Positions 6,456 to 13,742 are shown, counted from the first letter of the stretch. The stretch: DNA of 13,742 nucleotides from Kiritimatiellia bacterium (GCA_017411125.1 JAFPNP010000310.1:1-13742); one strand, 5' to 3'. Notes: generated from the letters alone by a model not told the origin. A program made the numbers and translations.

Positions 6456-7238
6456 ATGGCAATCAAGATTCATCCCACGGCGATCGTGGACAAAAACGCC
6501 CGTCTTGGCGAGGACGTCGAAATAGGCCCTTACGCTAGCGTCGGGCCGGATGTTGAAATCGGGGCGCGCACTGTCGTGCAGCAGGGCGCCATTTTGCGCG
6601 GGCACTCTACCGTGGGCGAAGACTGCCAGATATATCCCTATGCGTGCATCGGCATGAAGACTCAGGATCTGAAATACGTGGACGGCTCCGTCTCCTACGT
6701 CGAGATCGGCAACCGCACGGTCATACGCGAGTTCGCGACCGTCCACCTCGGCACGAAGGACGGCGAGAAGACTACCATCGGCGAAGACTGTCTTTTCATG
6801 GCCTACTGCCATGCCGCGCATGGATGCGTGCTGGGCAATCATGTGATATGCTCGAACAGCGTCCAGCTCGCGGGCGACGTCCATATACAGGATTGGGCGA
6901 TCATAGGCGGCTGCGCCGCATCGCATCAGTTCTGCACTATCGGCAAGCACGCCATGGTGGGCGGGATGTCTAAAATTCGCCAGGACGTGCCTCCGTACAT
7001 GCTCTGCGACATGCAGGAGGGCGCGATGAGGGTGATCGGCCCGAACGTGGTCGGCCTCACGCGGCGCGGGTTCGGCAAGGACGTTGTGCAGGCCCTCAAG
7101 GAAGCTTTCCGCTTCATCTACCACAGCGGGCTCAACCGTTCGCAGGCGCTTGAGCGCGTCGAGAACGACGTCGAGCCGCTTGACGAGATAAGGGAGCTTG
7201 TCGCCTTCTATCGGAACTCCACGCGCGGGGTGTGCTGA
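6456..7238 (+). CDS. lpxA: Acyl-ACP--UDP-N-acetylglucosamine O-acyltransferase
   Basis: LpxA transfers a 3-hydroxyacyl chain from acyl carrier protein to the 3-OH of UDP-GlcNAc, the first step of lipid A synthesis in the cytoplasm. The 260-residue length is normal (about 262). Residues 1-185 are hexapeptide repeats of the left-handed beta helix (IHPTAIV, LGEDVEIGPYASVG, and so on). The catalytic His is His122 in YCHAAHGC, aligning with MINAHIAHDC of the Escherichia coli enzyme. The C-terminal helical part has GLTRRGF and FYRNSTRG, as in the family. Start chosen for AAAAGGA 7 nt upstream. Usually lpxA sits with lpxD, fabZ and lpxB; here its only partner is murF, whose ATG overlaps the lpxA TGA by one base. 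It indicates an LPS-bearing outer membrane. Confidence 0.96.
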   Translation: MAIKIHPTAIVDKNARLGEDVEIGPYASVGPDVEIGARTVVQQGAILRGHSTVGEDCQIYPYACIGMKTQDLKYVDGSVSYVEIGNRTVIREFATVHLGTKDGEKTTIGEDCLFMAYCHAAHGCVLGNHVICSNSVQLAGDVHIQDWAIIGGCAASHQFCTIGKHAMVGGMSKIRQDVPPYMLCDMQEGAMRVIGPNVVGLTRRGFGKDVVQALKEAFRFIYHSGLNRSQALERVENDVEPLDEIRELVAFYRNSTRGVC

Positions 7239-8413
7239 TGGCGGAGTTTTGCGGAGCGACACTCGATTCGCGCCGGATCCGGCCCGGCATGTTGTTCGTC
7301 GCGATCAAGGGCGAGCATGCAGACGGGCACGATTTCATCCCGCAAGCGCTCGCCGCAGGCGCGGCTGGCGTGATCGACGGACGCAGGGAACTTGCGGACG
7401 CGGCGGCGCGATATCGGCGCACGCTTGGTGCGAAGGTGATCGGCATAACCGGCAGCGCGGGCAAGACGACTACGAAGGAGCTGGTCGCCGCGTTCCTGCG
7501 TGCCGGTGGATTCCGCGTCTATGCCACCGAGGGCAATTTCAACAACGACCTCGGTCTTCCGCTCACAATACTAAATTGTCCGAGGGATGCGGAGTTTCTA
7601 GTGCTCGAGATGGGGACGAACCATCCGGGCGAAATCGCCAGTCTCGTGGAGATCGCCTCTCCGCACGCCGGCGTAATATCGTCCATCGGCACCGCGCATA
7701 TCGAGTTCTTCAAGACGCAGGACGGCATTGCGGACGAGAAGGGAACGCTTTTCGCCCGTTTGCCGCCGTATGGTTTCGCGGTGGTCGGGGTGAACAACGA
7801 TCGCTACGAACGGTTGAAGACCATGAGCGCGGCTCGTGTTGTTTCCGTCGATCCGTTCGATTCCATCGGCGAGTGTCTTGCCGCCGCGCTCGTGCCGCGT
7901 CTTCCAGGTGCGCACAACGTGTCTAACGCTCGCCTTGCCGCAGCCTGCGCGATGGAGTTCGGCGTGCCGTTGGAGCGTTGCATTGCCTCGCTTGAGGATT
8001 TCTCGCTGCCGGGCGATCGCTGGCGCGTCGTGGAACGCGGCGGCATAACATACGTGAACGATTGCTACAACGCAAACCCGACGTCGATGATCGCCGCGCT
8101 GGAGACGTTCGCGTCCATGCCGTGTACAGGACGCCGCATTGCCGTACTTGGCGATATGTTCGAACTTGGCGAACGGAGCGACGAACTGCACGTTCGGGTG
8201 CTGGGACGCGCGGCGGAGCTGCCGATCGCGGCGGTCGTTCCCGTCGGCGATGCAATGGCGCGGGCGGCCGCGCACGCCGGAGCCGCGGCTTTTACCGCGT
8301 CCTGCAAGGATGCACAGGCTGCGCGGGACGCGCTGCGCGGGCTCGTGCGCCCCGGAGACGCCGTGCTGCTCAAGGCGTCGCACGGAATGCATCTTGAAAT
8401 GGTGCTTGGCTGA
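7238..8413 (+). CDS. murF: UDP-N-acetylmuramoyl-tripeptide--D-alanyl-D-alanine ligase
   Basis: MurF adds D-Ala-D-Ala to the UDP-MurNAc tripeptide using ATP, the last cytoplasmic step of peptidoglycan precursor synthesis. Motifs: DSRRIRPGMLFVAIKG (10-25) in the N-terminal domain, the P-loop GITGSAGKTTTKE (69-81), FNNDLGLPLT (101-110), EMGTNHPGEI (124-133), SIGTAHIEFF (149-158), DCYNANPTSM (275-284) and GDMFELG (305-311). At 391 residues it is shorter than typical MurF (about 420-460), mainly because the usual roughly 20 residues before the DSR motif are missing. The ATG at 7238 overlaps the lpxA stop (TGATG), implying coupled translation; an in-frame GTG at 7232 is an alternative start. It ends 12 nt from the convergent hemW gene. 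Confidence 0.93.
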   Translation: MAEFCGATLDSRRIRPGMLFVAIKGEHADGHDFIPQALAAGAAGVIDGRRELADAAARYRRTLGAKVIGITGSAGKTTTKELVAAFLRAGGFRVYATEGNFNNDLGLPLTILNCPRDAEFLVLEMGTNHPGEIASLVEIASPHAGVISSIGTAHIEFFKTQDGIADEKGTLFARLPPYGFAVVGVNNDRYERLKTMSAARVVSVDPFDSIGECLAAALVPRLPGAHNVSNARLAAACAMEFGVPLERCIASLEDFSLPGDRWRVVERGGITYVNDCYNANPTSMIAALETFASMPCTGRRIAVLGDMFELGERSDELHVRVLGRAAELPIAAVVPVGDAMARAAAHAGAAAFTASCKDAQAARDALRGLVRPGDAVLLKASHGMHLEMVLG

Positions 8414-8425
8414 TTGTCGCTTCCC

Positions 8426-9472
8426 TTAGACGAGTTCGGCCAGAATGGAATCGCACACTTCCGCGCCGCGCACGGTGAGACGGTAGGCGTCCTGCAGGAG
8501 ACCCTGCCGCTTGAAAAACTCCAGCGTCTCGCGCCATGACGGAATGCGCGGAGCGAGAACAGGCCAGCGGCGGGCGGCGCTTTCCAGGGAAAGCCCTTCG
8601 CTCGTTCGCAGCGCGAACAACGCCCGTTCGACGGCATCTTCCTCCGGCGTGACGGAGTGCGTGGCGCCGTCGCCATCTGTCCGCGTCAGTCCGACGCGTC
8701 CGCACGCGCCGTCGCCGAGGCCGATATAGTCTTCGCCGCGCCATACGGCGAGGTTGTGGCGGCATTCGAAGCCGGGGCGGGCGTAGTTGGAGATTTCGTA
8801 GCGGACTAGTCCGGCGTCCGCAAGGACCGCCCGCGCTTCGTCGATTTGCGCGAGGGCCGCGTCGTCTGATGGCATGGCGAGGCGTCCTTTGCGTGCTGCG
8901 AGATCGAGGCGCGTGTTCGGTTCGCGGATGAGGGTGTAGACGCTGCAGTGGTCGAGGCCGAGCGCCGTCGCGCGGGCGAGGGTGGTGCTCCATGATTTTG
9001 GCGATGTGCCGGGCCATCCTGCGATGAGGTCGATGCCGGCGTTCCGGAATCCTGCGGCGCGTATTGCGCGGAACGCCTTTTCCGCCTGCGCTGCGGTGTG
9101 GAGGCGGCCCATGGATTCGAGAACGCCGTCGTCGAGGCTCTGTACGCCGAGCGAGATCCTGTTCACGCCGCCCTCTCGCAACATATTGAGTGTCGCGCCC
9201 GTCGCGTCAAGCGGATGCAACTCGACCGTGAACTCCACGGGGCGCGCGCCCGATTGCCGGAGAGCGTCCAGAATTGGTTCGAGATCGCACAGCGCCGGCG
9301 AGCCGCCGCCGAAATAAACGGTGGCGACAGTGTCCGTCGGAAGCGTGGCGAACTGCGCGGCAATGCCTTTGCAGTAGTTTCGTCTGGTGGCTGAAGACGA
9401 GCCGGCCTTCGAGCGAAGGGCGCAATAAGCGCACTTAGCCCTGCAGAATGGGAAGTGAACGTACAAATTCAT
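8426..9472 (-). CDS. hemW: HemW-like radical SAM protein
   Basis: The 348-residue radical SAM protein has the 4Fe-4S cluster motif C10-x3-C14-x2-C17 (FCRAKCAYC) directly after the LYVHFPF start typical of HemW/HemN. It then has FGGGSP (54-59), VNRISLGVQSLDD and GRLHTAAQA. HemW proteins bind and hand over haem; they lack the extra residues of true coproporphyrinogen III dehydrogenase (HemN), although annotation often confuses the two. A HemW role is preferred because of length and the single three-Cys motif. The ATG at 9472 is forced by the conserved N-terminus and lies inside the 3' end of the metalloprotease gene (38-nt overlap). No clear Shine-Dalgarno is seen, so translation probably depends on the upstream gene. 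Confidence 0.85.
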   Translation of the reverse strand: MNLYVHFPFCRAKCAYCALRSKAGSSSATRRNYCKGIAAQFATLPTDTVATVYFGGGSPALCDLEPILDALRQSGARPVEFTVELHPLDATGATLNMLREGGVNRISLGVQSLDDGVLESMGRLHTAAQAEKAFRAIRAAGFRNAGIDLIAGWPGTSPKSWSTTLARATALGLDHCSVYTLIREPNTRLDLAARKGRLAMPSDDAALAQIDEARAVLADAGLVRYEISNYARPGFECRHNLAVWRGEDYIGLGDGACGRVGLTRTDGDGATHSVTPEEDAVERALFALRTSEGLSLESAARRWPVLAPRIPSWRETLEFFKRQGLLQDAYRLTVRGAEVCDSILAELV

Positions 9473-10145
9473 AAAGTCGCGCGAAGCAATCGGCCACGAA
9501 CGCGTAGGCGTCGGCGGAGTTCGACAGAACGCATTTCCCGATCTTCCGCCACGGCGTTTCGCCCGTGCAAACGAGCCATGCCATCAGTCCGGCCGCATTC
9601 ATTATCCATATCAATACGTAGGAGAAGAAGTATCCATATTCTTTCGCGTCCGGCTGCGACTGCATAAGGGAGCGGAGCGTGAAGCAAACGTGGAAGCACC
9701 ATGTGAATCCAACTGCGAACAACCATGCGCCGGAACAAGGCAGGGGTGAGACGAAGCATCGCGCCACGAGCGCCAGCAGTCCGACGATTGCCGTCCAGAA
9801 CGGGAAAAAGTAGGGCGCCAGAGTGATCCATACGTTTGATTTGGTGAGCGTTACGCACCCTCCGCGCAGTCCCACCCTGAGGTTGGACGGCCTTGCGCCG
9901 AATGCCAGTCCCCAGAGGGCGTGCGTGAGCTCGTGCCCCAGCACGTACAACCGTACCGGTACGGGGAAGAACGCCCAGCACAGCAGGAAGACGGCGAAAC
10001 CGGATGCCAGCCATATCGCGCCCGGCGGAAGGAGTCTGCCGTCTGGGACTGGCATCAGGCGGAATGCGTCCAGCAGAGAAGGGACGAGAGACCATGCGAA
10101 CGGCAGCGACGCAAGTGCGAGGACGAAACGCATGAACCATGCCAC
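9435..10145 (-). CDS. Polytopic membrane metalloprotease, M50-like
   Basis: The 236-residue protein is mostly hydrophobic, with about five likely membrane segments (roughly 5-25, 42-62, 107-130, 138-156 and 172-193). A zinc-protease HExxH motif, HELTH, lies at 71-75 next to a hydrophobic stretch, followed by ALWGLAFGARPSNLRVG and TLAPYFFPFW, a pattern like M50/site-2-type proteases. A third zinc ligand is not certain; Asp166 in QSQPDAKEYG is a candidate. The substrate is unknown. The start is GTG at 10145, supported by GGAGG 9 nt upstream (10159-10155), rather than the ATG at 10133. It sits 16 nt after the DivIC-like gene and overlaps hemW by 38 nt, so the three form one transcription unit. 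A role in cell-envelope or division control is only suggested by position. Confidence 0.7.
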   Translation of the reverse strand: MAWFMRFVLALASLPFAWSLVPSLLDAFRLMPVPDGRLLPPGAIWLASGFAVFLLCWAFFPVPVRLYVLGHELTHALWGLAFGARPSNLRVGLRGGCVTLTKSNVWITLAPYFFPFWTAIVGLLALVARCFVSPLPCSGAWLFAVGFTWCFHVCFTLRSLMQSQPDAKEYGYFFSYVLIWIMNAAGLMAWLVCTGETPWRKIGKCVLSNSADAYAFVADCFARLYEFVRSLPILQG

Positions 10146-10161
10146 GGCGAACTGCCTCCGC

Positions 10162-10446
10162 CTAGTCCTCGAATATGAACACCAGTTCGCCGGGATATAC
10201 GCGGTGGTTGCGGCGGGCGAGGCGTTCTATGAACTCGCGGTCCGTGTTGAAGCGCCGTTGCTGATCGCGCAGCTGTGCTATCTCGGCTTTCTTTTCCTCC
10301 ACGAGTTTGAGGCACTTCTCCTTCTCCCTCGCGAGGTCGTTCATTCGCATGTAGCGCGGATAGGACGCGACCAGACCTGCCGCGACAATGCCGGTAAACA
10401 GCATGAAGAACACGAACTTGGAAACCTTGTCTACTAACTTGCTCAT
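10162..10446 (-). CDS. FtsB/DivIC-family septum formation initiator
   Basis: A 94-residue bitopic membrane protein with a short basic cytoplasmic tail (1-10), one membrane segment (about 11-29), a charged coiled coil (about 35-66) and the family ending FIERLARRNHRVYPGELVFIFED (from residue 72). FtsB/DivIC proteins pair with FtsL to activate septal peptidoglycan synthesis during division. Size and layout match the family. It is the first gene of the minus-strand unit. The start ATG at 10446 lies only 12 nt after a -10 box and has no Shine-Dalgarno. Its stop is TAG, which matters for judging the TAG in the LamG gene, because TAG clearly ends a protein here. Confidence 0.85.
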   Translation of the reverse strand: MSKLVDKVSKFVFFMLFTGIVAAGLVASYPRYMRMNDLAREKEKCLKLVEEKKAEIAQLRDQQRRFNTDREFIERLARRNHRVYPGELVFIFED

Positions 10447-10458
10447 CGATTGGATAAC

Positions 10459-10488
10459 ATTTTATGATTTTTCAGGTACGGAAGTCAA
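10459..10488 (-). promoter_or_regulatory. Promoter for the DivIC-like gene
   Basis: On the minus strand, TTGACT (10488-10483), an 18-nt spacer and TAAAAT (10464-10459). The -10 is 12 nt from the ATG at 10446, so the 5' leader would be only about 5-6 nt. It lies back to back with the lipoprotein promoter at 10494-10504. Confidence 0.6.
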
Positions 10489-10493
10489 GGCGA

Positions 10494-10504
10494 TTTGGTA
10501 TAAT
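10494..10504 (+). promoter_or_regulatory. Extended -10 promoter for the lipoprotein-hisC unit (leaderless)
   Basis: TTTGG-TATAAT with a perfect -10 at 10499-10504 and no good -35. Seven nt (TTGTGCC) separate it from a GTG at 10512, the likely start codon. Only 5 nt separate it from the -35 of the divergent DivIC-like promoter. Confidence 0.6.
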
Positions 10505-10511
10505 TTGTGCC

Positions 10512-11045
10512 GTGAAGAAAACCATTATATTACTTGCGTTGTGCGGGACCGTCGCGCTGACAGGCTGTTTCAGCTTCGAGACGGCGCCGCTTGACGGGGC
10601 GCATGGCGCTTCGCTGCAAAGCAACTACGGGAAGGCGGCGGAGCACGTCGTCGTATCCAACTTCGGGTGGTACTTTTTCAACCGCTGGCCGATCGTCTGC
10701 GGCAATGCGCGCCCCGACCGGAAGTCCGCGTGGGTGTTTTTCCGCAACGACGTGGACGAACATCTGTTGCAGAGGCGGCTCATGCAGTACGCGTCCGAGC
10801 GCGGATGCGACGCTACCGACGTCCACTTGTTCAACAACGCGGAAGTGCTGATGTCCATCGGAGTGGGAGGCGTGTCGCTGCCGCTGCCATACGTCGTGTC
10901 CTATCGCGAACTGCAGTACTCCTGTTCGCTGGTCGCGAAGAGCGCCCCCCCCGCTGCGGCACCGGCCGCCGAGAAAGGCGCCAGCGGACTCAACGAGGAG
11001 ATGCGCAGGCTGCTTGACAGCATTCCAGACGGAGGCGGACAATGA
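10512..11045 (+). CDS. Putative lipoprotein of unknown function (first of a related pair)
   Basis: A 177-residue protein with a lipoprotein signal: KK, hydrophobic ILLALCGTVA, then lipobox LTGC with Cys19. I do not recognise a named family. The mature part has a patterned core, FGWYFFNRWPIVCGNARP (51-68), VFFRNDV (75-81), a helix with RRLMQYASERGC, LPLPYVVSYRELQYS (123-137), then an Ala/Pro-rich linker (144-154) and a short C-terminal helix. The core resembles the next gene's product. The start is taken as GTG at 10512, 7 nt after a -10 box and with the signal peptide in place; the frame is open from ATG 10464, but that codon lies upstream of the promoter. The stop overlaps the next ATG (ATGA, 4 nt). 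Confidence 0.75.
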   Translation: MKKTIILLALCGTVALTGCFSFETAPLDGAHGASLQSNYGKAAEHVVVSNFGWYFFNRWPIVCGNARPDRKSAWVFFRNDVDEHLLQRRLMQYASERGCDATDVHLFNNAEVLMSIGVGGVSLPLPYVVSYRELQYSCSLVAKSAPPAAAPAAEKGASGLNEEMRRLLDSIPDGGGQ

Positions 11046-11473
11046 GAAGGCGCGCGCCAATACTTTTGTTGCTTGCCGCTGTGTTCCTCGCAGGAGGGTG
11101 CATGAGCGTTCTCAAGTCCTCGGAGTTCGGGAACGTCAAGGTGGACGGAGGCCGCACTCCGGCCGCAGTGGTGGAGATCGAGAACTCCGTATGGCTGTTC
11201 CTCAACTTCATTCCGCTTGCAAGCGGCGACCCGGAACGTCCGAACGAAAACGCGTGCCGGTTTCTGCGCAACACGGTGAACCTCGAGAACAACATGAAGG
11301 TGCTCAAGCGGGAGATGCAGGCGGAGGGTGTGGTCACCGTGGCGAATCTCACGAGCCGCTATTCGGACGAGAAGTATTTGTTCTTCATTCTCGCCCGCCG
11401 CGCATGCCACACGAGCGCGGTGCTTGTGAAGGATGGTACTGGCGAGGACGGAAACGCCAAGGAGAGCAAATGA
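11042..11473 (+). CDS. Putative lipoprotein of unknown function (second of a related pair)
   Basis: A 143-residue protein with an N-terminal RRR, hydrophobic ILLLLAAVFLAG and a lipobox-like AGGC with Cys20; Ala rather than Leu at -3 makes it less canonical. The mature part contains SVWLFLNFIPLASGDPERP (49-67), CRFLRNTV (72-79) and a helix KVLKREMQAEG (87-96), aligning with the aromatic-rich core, F-x-R-N-x-V and helix of the upstream lipoprotein. The two therefore look like diverged tandem copies. The product is small and probably lipid-anchored and periplasm-facing; no function can be given. A GGAGGCGGA Shine-Dalgarno region lies at 11032-11040. Both ends overlap their neighbours by 4 nt (ATGA). 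Confidence 0.72.
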   Translation: MRRRAPILLLLAAVFLAGGCMSVLKSSEFGNVKVDGGRTPAAVVEIENSVWLFLNFIPLASGDPERPNENACRFLRNTVNLENNMKVLKREMQAEGVVTVANLTSRYSDEKYLFFILARRACHTSAVLVKDGTGEDGNAKESK

Positions 11474-12528
11474 GAATCGCGAAATCTGTGCAGGCGCTCA
11501 CGCCATACACGCCAGGTGAACAGCCGAAAAGCCGGAGTGTGATCAAGCTCAACACAAACGAGAATCCCTACGCGCCGTCGCCGCTCGTCGGGAAGGTTCT
11601 TGCGTCGTTCGACCTCGACCGCCTGCGTCGCTATCCGGATCCGGTGTTCGCGGAACTGCGGAAGAAAATCGCGGAACGGGACGGCGCCGCGCCGGATTGC
11701 GTGTTCGTCGGCAACGGGTCTGACGAGGTGCTTACCCTCGCCGCCCGCGCGTTCGTGGACGACGGTGAAGCCATCGGCTCGTTTGATCCGAGCTATTCGC
11801 TCTACAAGACGCTGGCCGCCATCCGGAACGTCCCGTTCGTGCCGTCCCCGCTCGCGGAGGATTTCACATGGACGGAGCCTGTCGTGCAGGGCGGCGAGCA
11901 TCCGGTCGCGCTGTTCCTGCTCACGAATCCGAACGCTCCTACTTCCGTGCGCTATCCGTGTTCGCGCGTGGAGGCTTTCGCGAGGACGTTTCCGGGAGTT
12001 GTGCTTGTGGACGAGGCGTATGCCGATTTCGCCGACGATACGTGCATGCCGCTCGCCGCAGCGCCGGACAACCGGAACGTGGTCGTAATGCGCACGCTCT
12101 CCAAGTCGTTCTCCCTCGCCGGCCTCCGCCTCGGCTACTGCGTCGGCCCGGCGGACCTCGTGGACGCCCTCTACAAGGTTAAGGATTCCTACAACGTGGA
12201 CGCGCTTGCGCAGGCCGTCGCCCTTGCCGCGCTTTCCGACCTTCCGTGGATGAAGAGCAACGCCGCGAAGGTGTGCAAGACGCGCGACGCGACTGCGGCC
12301 GCGCTCCGTGCGCGAGGATGGGACGTTCCGCCGTCGCAGGCGAACTTCCTTTTTGCGCGTCCGGCGCACCGTCCGGCGGCGGAGATTTTCGCGGAACTCC
12401 GCAAACGCGACATTTTCGTACGCTACTTCCCCGGCCCCCGCACCGGCGACAGGCTGCGCATATCGGTCGGCACGGACGCCGACATGGCCGCGCTTCTCGA
12501 CGCGCTCGCCGACCTCGACCGCATCTGA
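11470..12528 (+). CDS. hisC: Histidinol-phosphate aminotransferase
   Basis: HisC is a PLP enzyme that makes histidinol phosphate from imidazole-acetol phosphate and glutamate. The 352-residue length is normal. Fold-type I motifs: KLNTNENPYAPSP (26-38), RRYPDP (53-58), GNGSDEVL (81-88), the PLP-contact residues TNPNAPT (152-158) and DEAYADF (181-187), the PLP lysine Lys212 in TLSKSFSLAGLRLGY, and Arg330 in RLRISVGT near the C-terminus. HisC relatives can also act on aromatic amino acids. The neighbouring PaaK-type ligase makes an aromatic substrate worth considering, but that is an inference. ATG at 11470 overlaps the lipoprotein stop (ATGA) and follows AAGGAG at 11459-11464. The frame is open upstream but unsupported there. 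Confidence 0.9.
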   Translation: MRIAKSVQALTPYTPGEQPKSRSVIKLNTNENPYAPSPLVGKVLASFDLDRLRRYPDPVFAELRKKIAERDGAAPDCVFVGNGSDEVLTLAARAFVDDGEAIGSFDPSYSLYKTLAAIRNVPFVPSPLAEDFTWTEPVVQGGEHPVALFLLTNPNAPTSVRYPCSRVEAFARTFPGVVLVDEAYADFADDTCMPLAAAPDNRNVVVMRTLSKSFSLAGLRLGYCVGPADLVDALYKVKDSYNVDALAQAVALAALSDLPWMKSNAAKVCKTRDATAAALRARGWDVPPSQANFLFARPAHRPAAEIFAELRKRDIFVRYFPGPRTGDRLRISVGTDADMAALLDALADLDRI

Positions 12529-12551
12529 CTTGAACAACGAAAGGACCAAGC

Positions 12552-13742
12552 ATGGTATACCCTGAACTCCCACACGACGTCAATTCGCCGACGCATCCAG
12601 TGTCGGCAATGGACTACATGCCAGTGGAGCCGCTGCGCGCGCTCCAACTGCATCGTCTGCAATGGACGGTGGAATACGCCTACGAGCGCGTGCCGCTTTT
12701 CCGCAAGCGCTGCGAGGAGCGCGGCGTGAGGCCGGAGCACATCAAGACGCTCAAGGACATCAAACTTCTTCCCTTTTCCAAGAAGACCGACCTGCGCGAC
12801 GAATATCCCATGGGCCTTCGCGGTGCGCCGATGGACGAGATCGTGCGTTTCCATTGCTCCTCCGGCACGACCGGCAAGCCGATCTGCATTCCCAACACGA
12901 TGCAGGACATAGAGGTCTGGAAGAACGGCACCATGCGGTGCCTCGCGATGTACGGCATCCGCGCCGGAGACGTGCTGCAGGTTTCATACGGATACGGGCT
13001 GTTCACCGGCGGTCTCGGCCTCCACTACGGCGGCGAGGGCATGGGATGCGCAGTGCTGCCGACGTCCGGCGGCAACACGGAGCGCCAGATAATGCTCATG
13101 CGTGATCTTGGCGTGACCGCGATCGCCTGCACGCCGTCCTATTTTCTGCGCATAATGGACGAGGCGAAGAAGCAAGGCGTCGACTTCCGCCGCGACACGA
13201 AGCTCCGCCACGGCATCTTCGGCGCGGAGCCGTGGACTGACGAGATGCGCACGACGATCGAGCGCGAAACCGGCATAACAGCCCACGACATCTACGGTCT
13301 TACGGAGATATCCGGGCCGGGCGTGGCTGGCGCCTGCCCCCACCGTACCGGCCTCCATATTTGGGAAGATCATTTCTACCCCGAGATAATCGACCCCGAC
13401 ACGCTCGAACCTCTGCCCGACGGCGAAGTCGGCGAGCTCGTGTTCACCACCATTTCTCGCTGCGGAACGCCGATGATCCGCTACCGCACGCGCGACCTTA
13501 CGCGCCTCCGCACGGAGAAGTGTCCGTGCGGGCGCACCATGCGCGTGATGGACCGCATATCCGCCCGTTCGGACGACATGCTCATCATCCACGGCGTCAA
13601 CGTGTTCCCGGGCCAGATTGAAGCCGGGCTGCTCCGCGTGCCGGAAGTCGCGCCGCACTACCAGATCGTGTTGGAATCCACCGACACACTCGATCGCTTC
13701 GAGATCAAGGTGGAAGTGACCGACGCGGCGTTCTCCGACGAC
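12552..13742 (+). CDS. paaK: Phenylacetate-CoA ligase-like adenylating enzyme (3' end outside the window)
   Basis: The first 397 residues of a PaaK-family ligase, which activates an aryl-acetate (classically phenylacetate) as acyl-AMP and joins it to CoA. The family is usually about 430-440 residues, so about 35-45 are missing past the window edge. Motifs: LLPFSKKTDLRDEYPMGLRG (72-91), the ATP-binding SSGTTGKP (103-110), SYGYGLFTGGLGLHYG (145-160), SGGNTERQIMLMRDLG (172-187), YGLTEISGPG (248-257), YRTRDLT (311-317), CPCG (324-327) and the hinge region GVNVFPGQIE (348-357). In anaerobes such ligases often sit beside indolepyruvate oxidoreductase genes; none is visible. Start at 12552, preceded by AAAGGA (12540-12545), 23 nt after hisC, so probably the same transcript. 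Confidence 0.9.
   Translation, partial: MVYPELPHDVNSPTHPVSAMDYMPVEPLRALQLHRLQWTVEYAYERVPLFRKRCEERGVRPEHIKTLKDIKLLPFSKKTDLRDEYPMGLRGAPMDEIVRFHCSSGTTGKPICIPNTMQDIEVWKNGTMRCLAMYGIRAGDVLQVSYGYGLFTGGLGLHYGGEGMGCAVLPTSGGNTERQIMLMRDLGVTAIACTPSYFLRIMDEAKKQGVDFRRDTKLRHGIFGAEPWTDEMRTTIERETGITAHDIYGLTEISGPGVAGACPHRTGLHIWEDHFYPEIIDPDTLEPLPDGEVGELVFTTISRCGTPMIRYRTRDLTRLRTEKCPCGRTMRVMDRISARSDDMLIIHGVNVFPGQIEAGLLRVPEVAPHYQIVLESTDTLDRFEIKVEVTDAAFSDD

Noticed and set aside
10464..10511. ATG at 10464 as the lipoprotein start
   Set aside because: It would add 16 residues before the lipoprotein signal and lies upstream of the predicted promoter, so the transcript would not include it.

Overview
The window looks like a chromosomal piece of a Gram-negative, fairly high-GC bacterium of the Verrucomicrobiota/Kiritimatiellae/Lentisphaerae type, probably from a gut or rumen. 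This placement is an inference. It rests on LpxA (an LPS-type outer membrane), a secreted DUF4091/GH123-like glycosidase, a large DUF2341+LamG beta-repeat surface protein, an orphan CesT-like chaperone and small family-specific lipoproteins. Nothing in the window proves the lineage.

Layout. (1) 8-104: a compact array of three 22-bp tandem dyads flanked by a larger inverted repeat. It lies upstream of a promoter and a two-gene unit: secreted glycosidase-like protein, then CesT-like chaperone (178-2275). (2) 2298-3891: an IMP-cyclohydrolase-only PurH, then a zinc-ribbon/PTS EIIA fusion. (3) 4033-4400: a promoter, three tRNAs (Gly-GCC, Lys-CTT, Phe-GAA) with encoded CCA ends, and a strong intrinsic terminator. 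(4) 4439-6322, minus strand: a DUF2341/LamG surface protein interrupted by one in-frame TAG where the family has Trp. (5) 6418-8413: lpxA-murF, coupled by a 1-nt stop/start overlap. (6) 8426-10446, minus strand: DivIC/FtsB-like protein, membrane metalloprotease, hemW. (7) 10494-13742, plus strand: two related lipoproteins, hisC and a PaaK-type CoA ligase that runs off the window. The first three genes of this unit overlap by 4 nt at each junction.

Promoters follow a clear pattern. Most have an extended -10 (TGN-TATAAT-like). They fall into two spacing classes: three have the -10 hexamer exactly 7 nt before the start codon and no Shine-Dalgarno (predicted leaderless), and two have exactly 27 nt with a good Shine-Dalgarno. 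No toxin-antitoxin, CRISPR, phage or transposase genes were seen. The most unusual items are the repeat array, the leaderless promoter class, the zinc-ribbon/EIIA fusion, the chaperone coupled to a secreted glycosidase, and the amber-interrupted surface protein. Most long open frames on the opposite strand of these genes are shadows caused by high GC.
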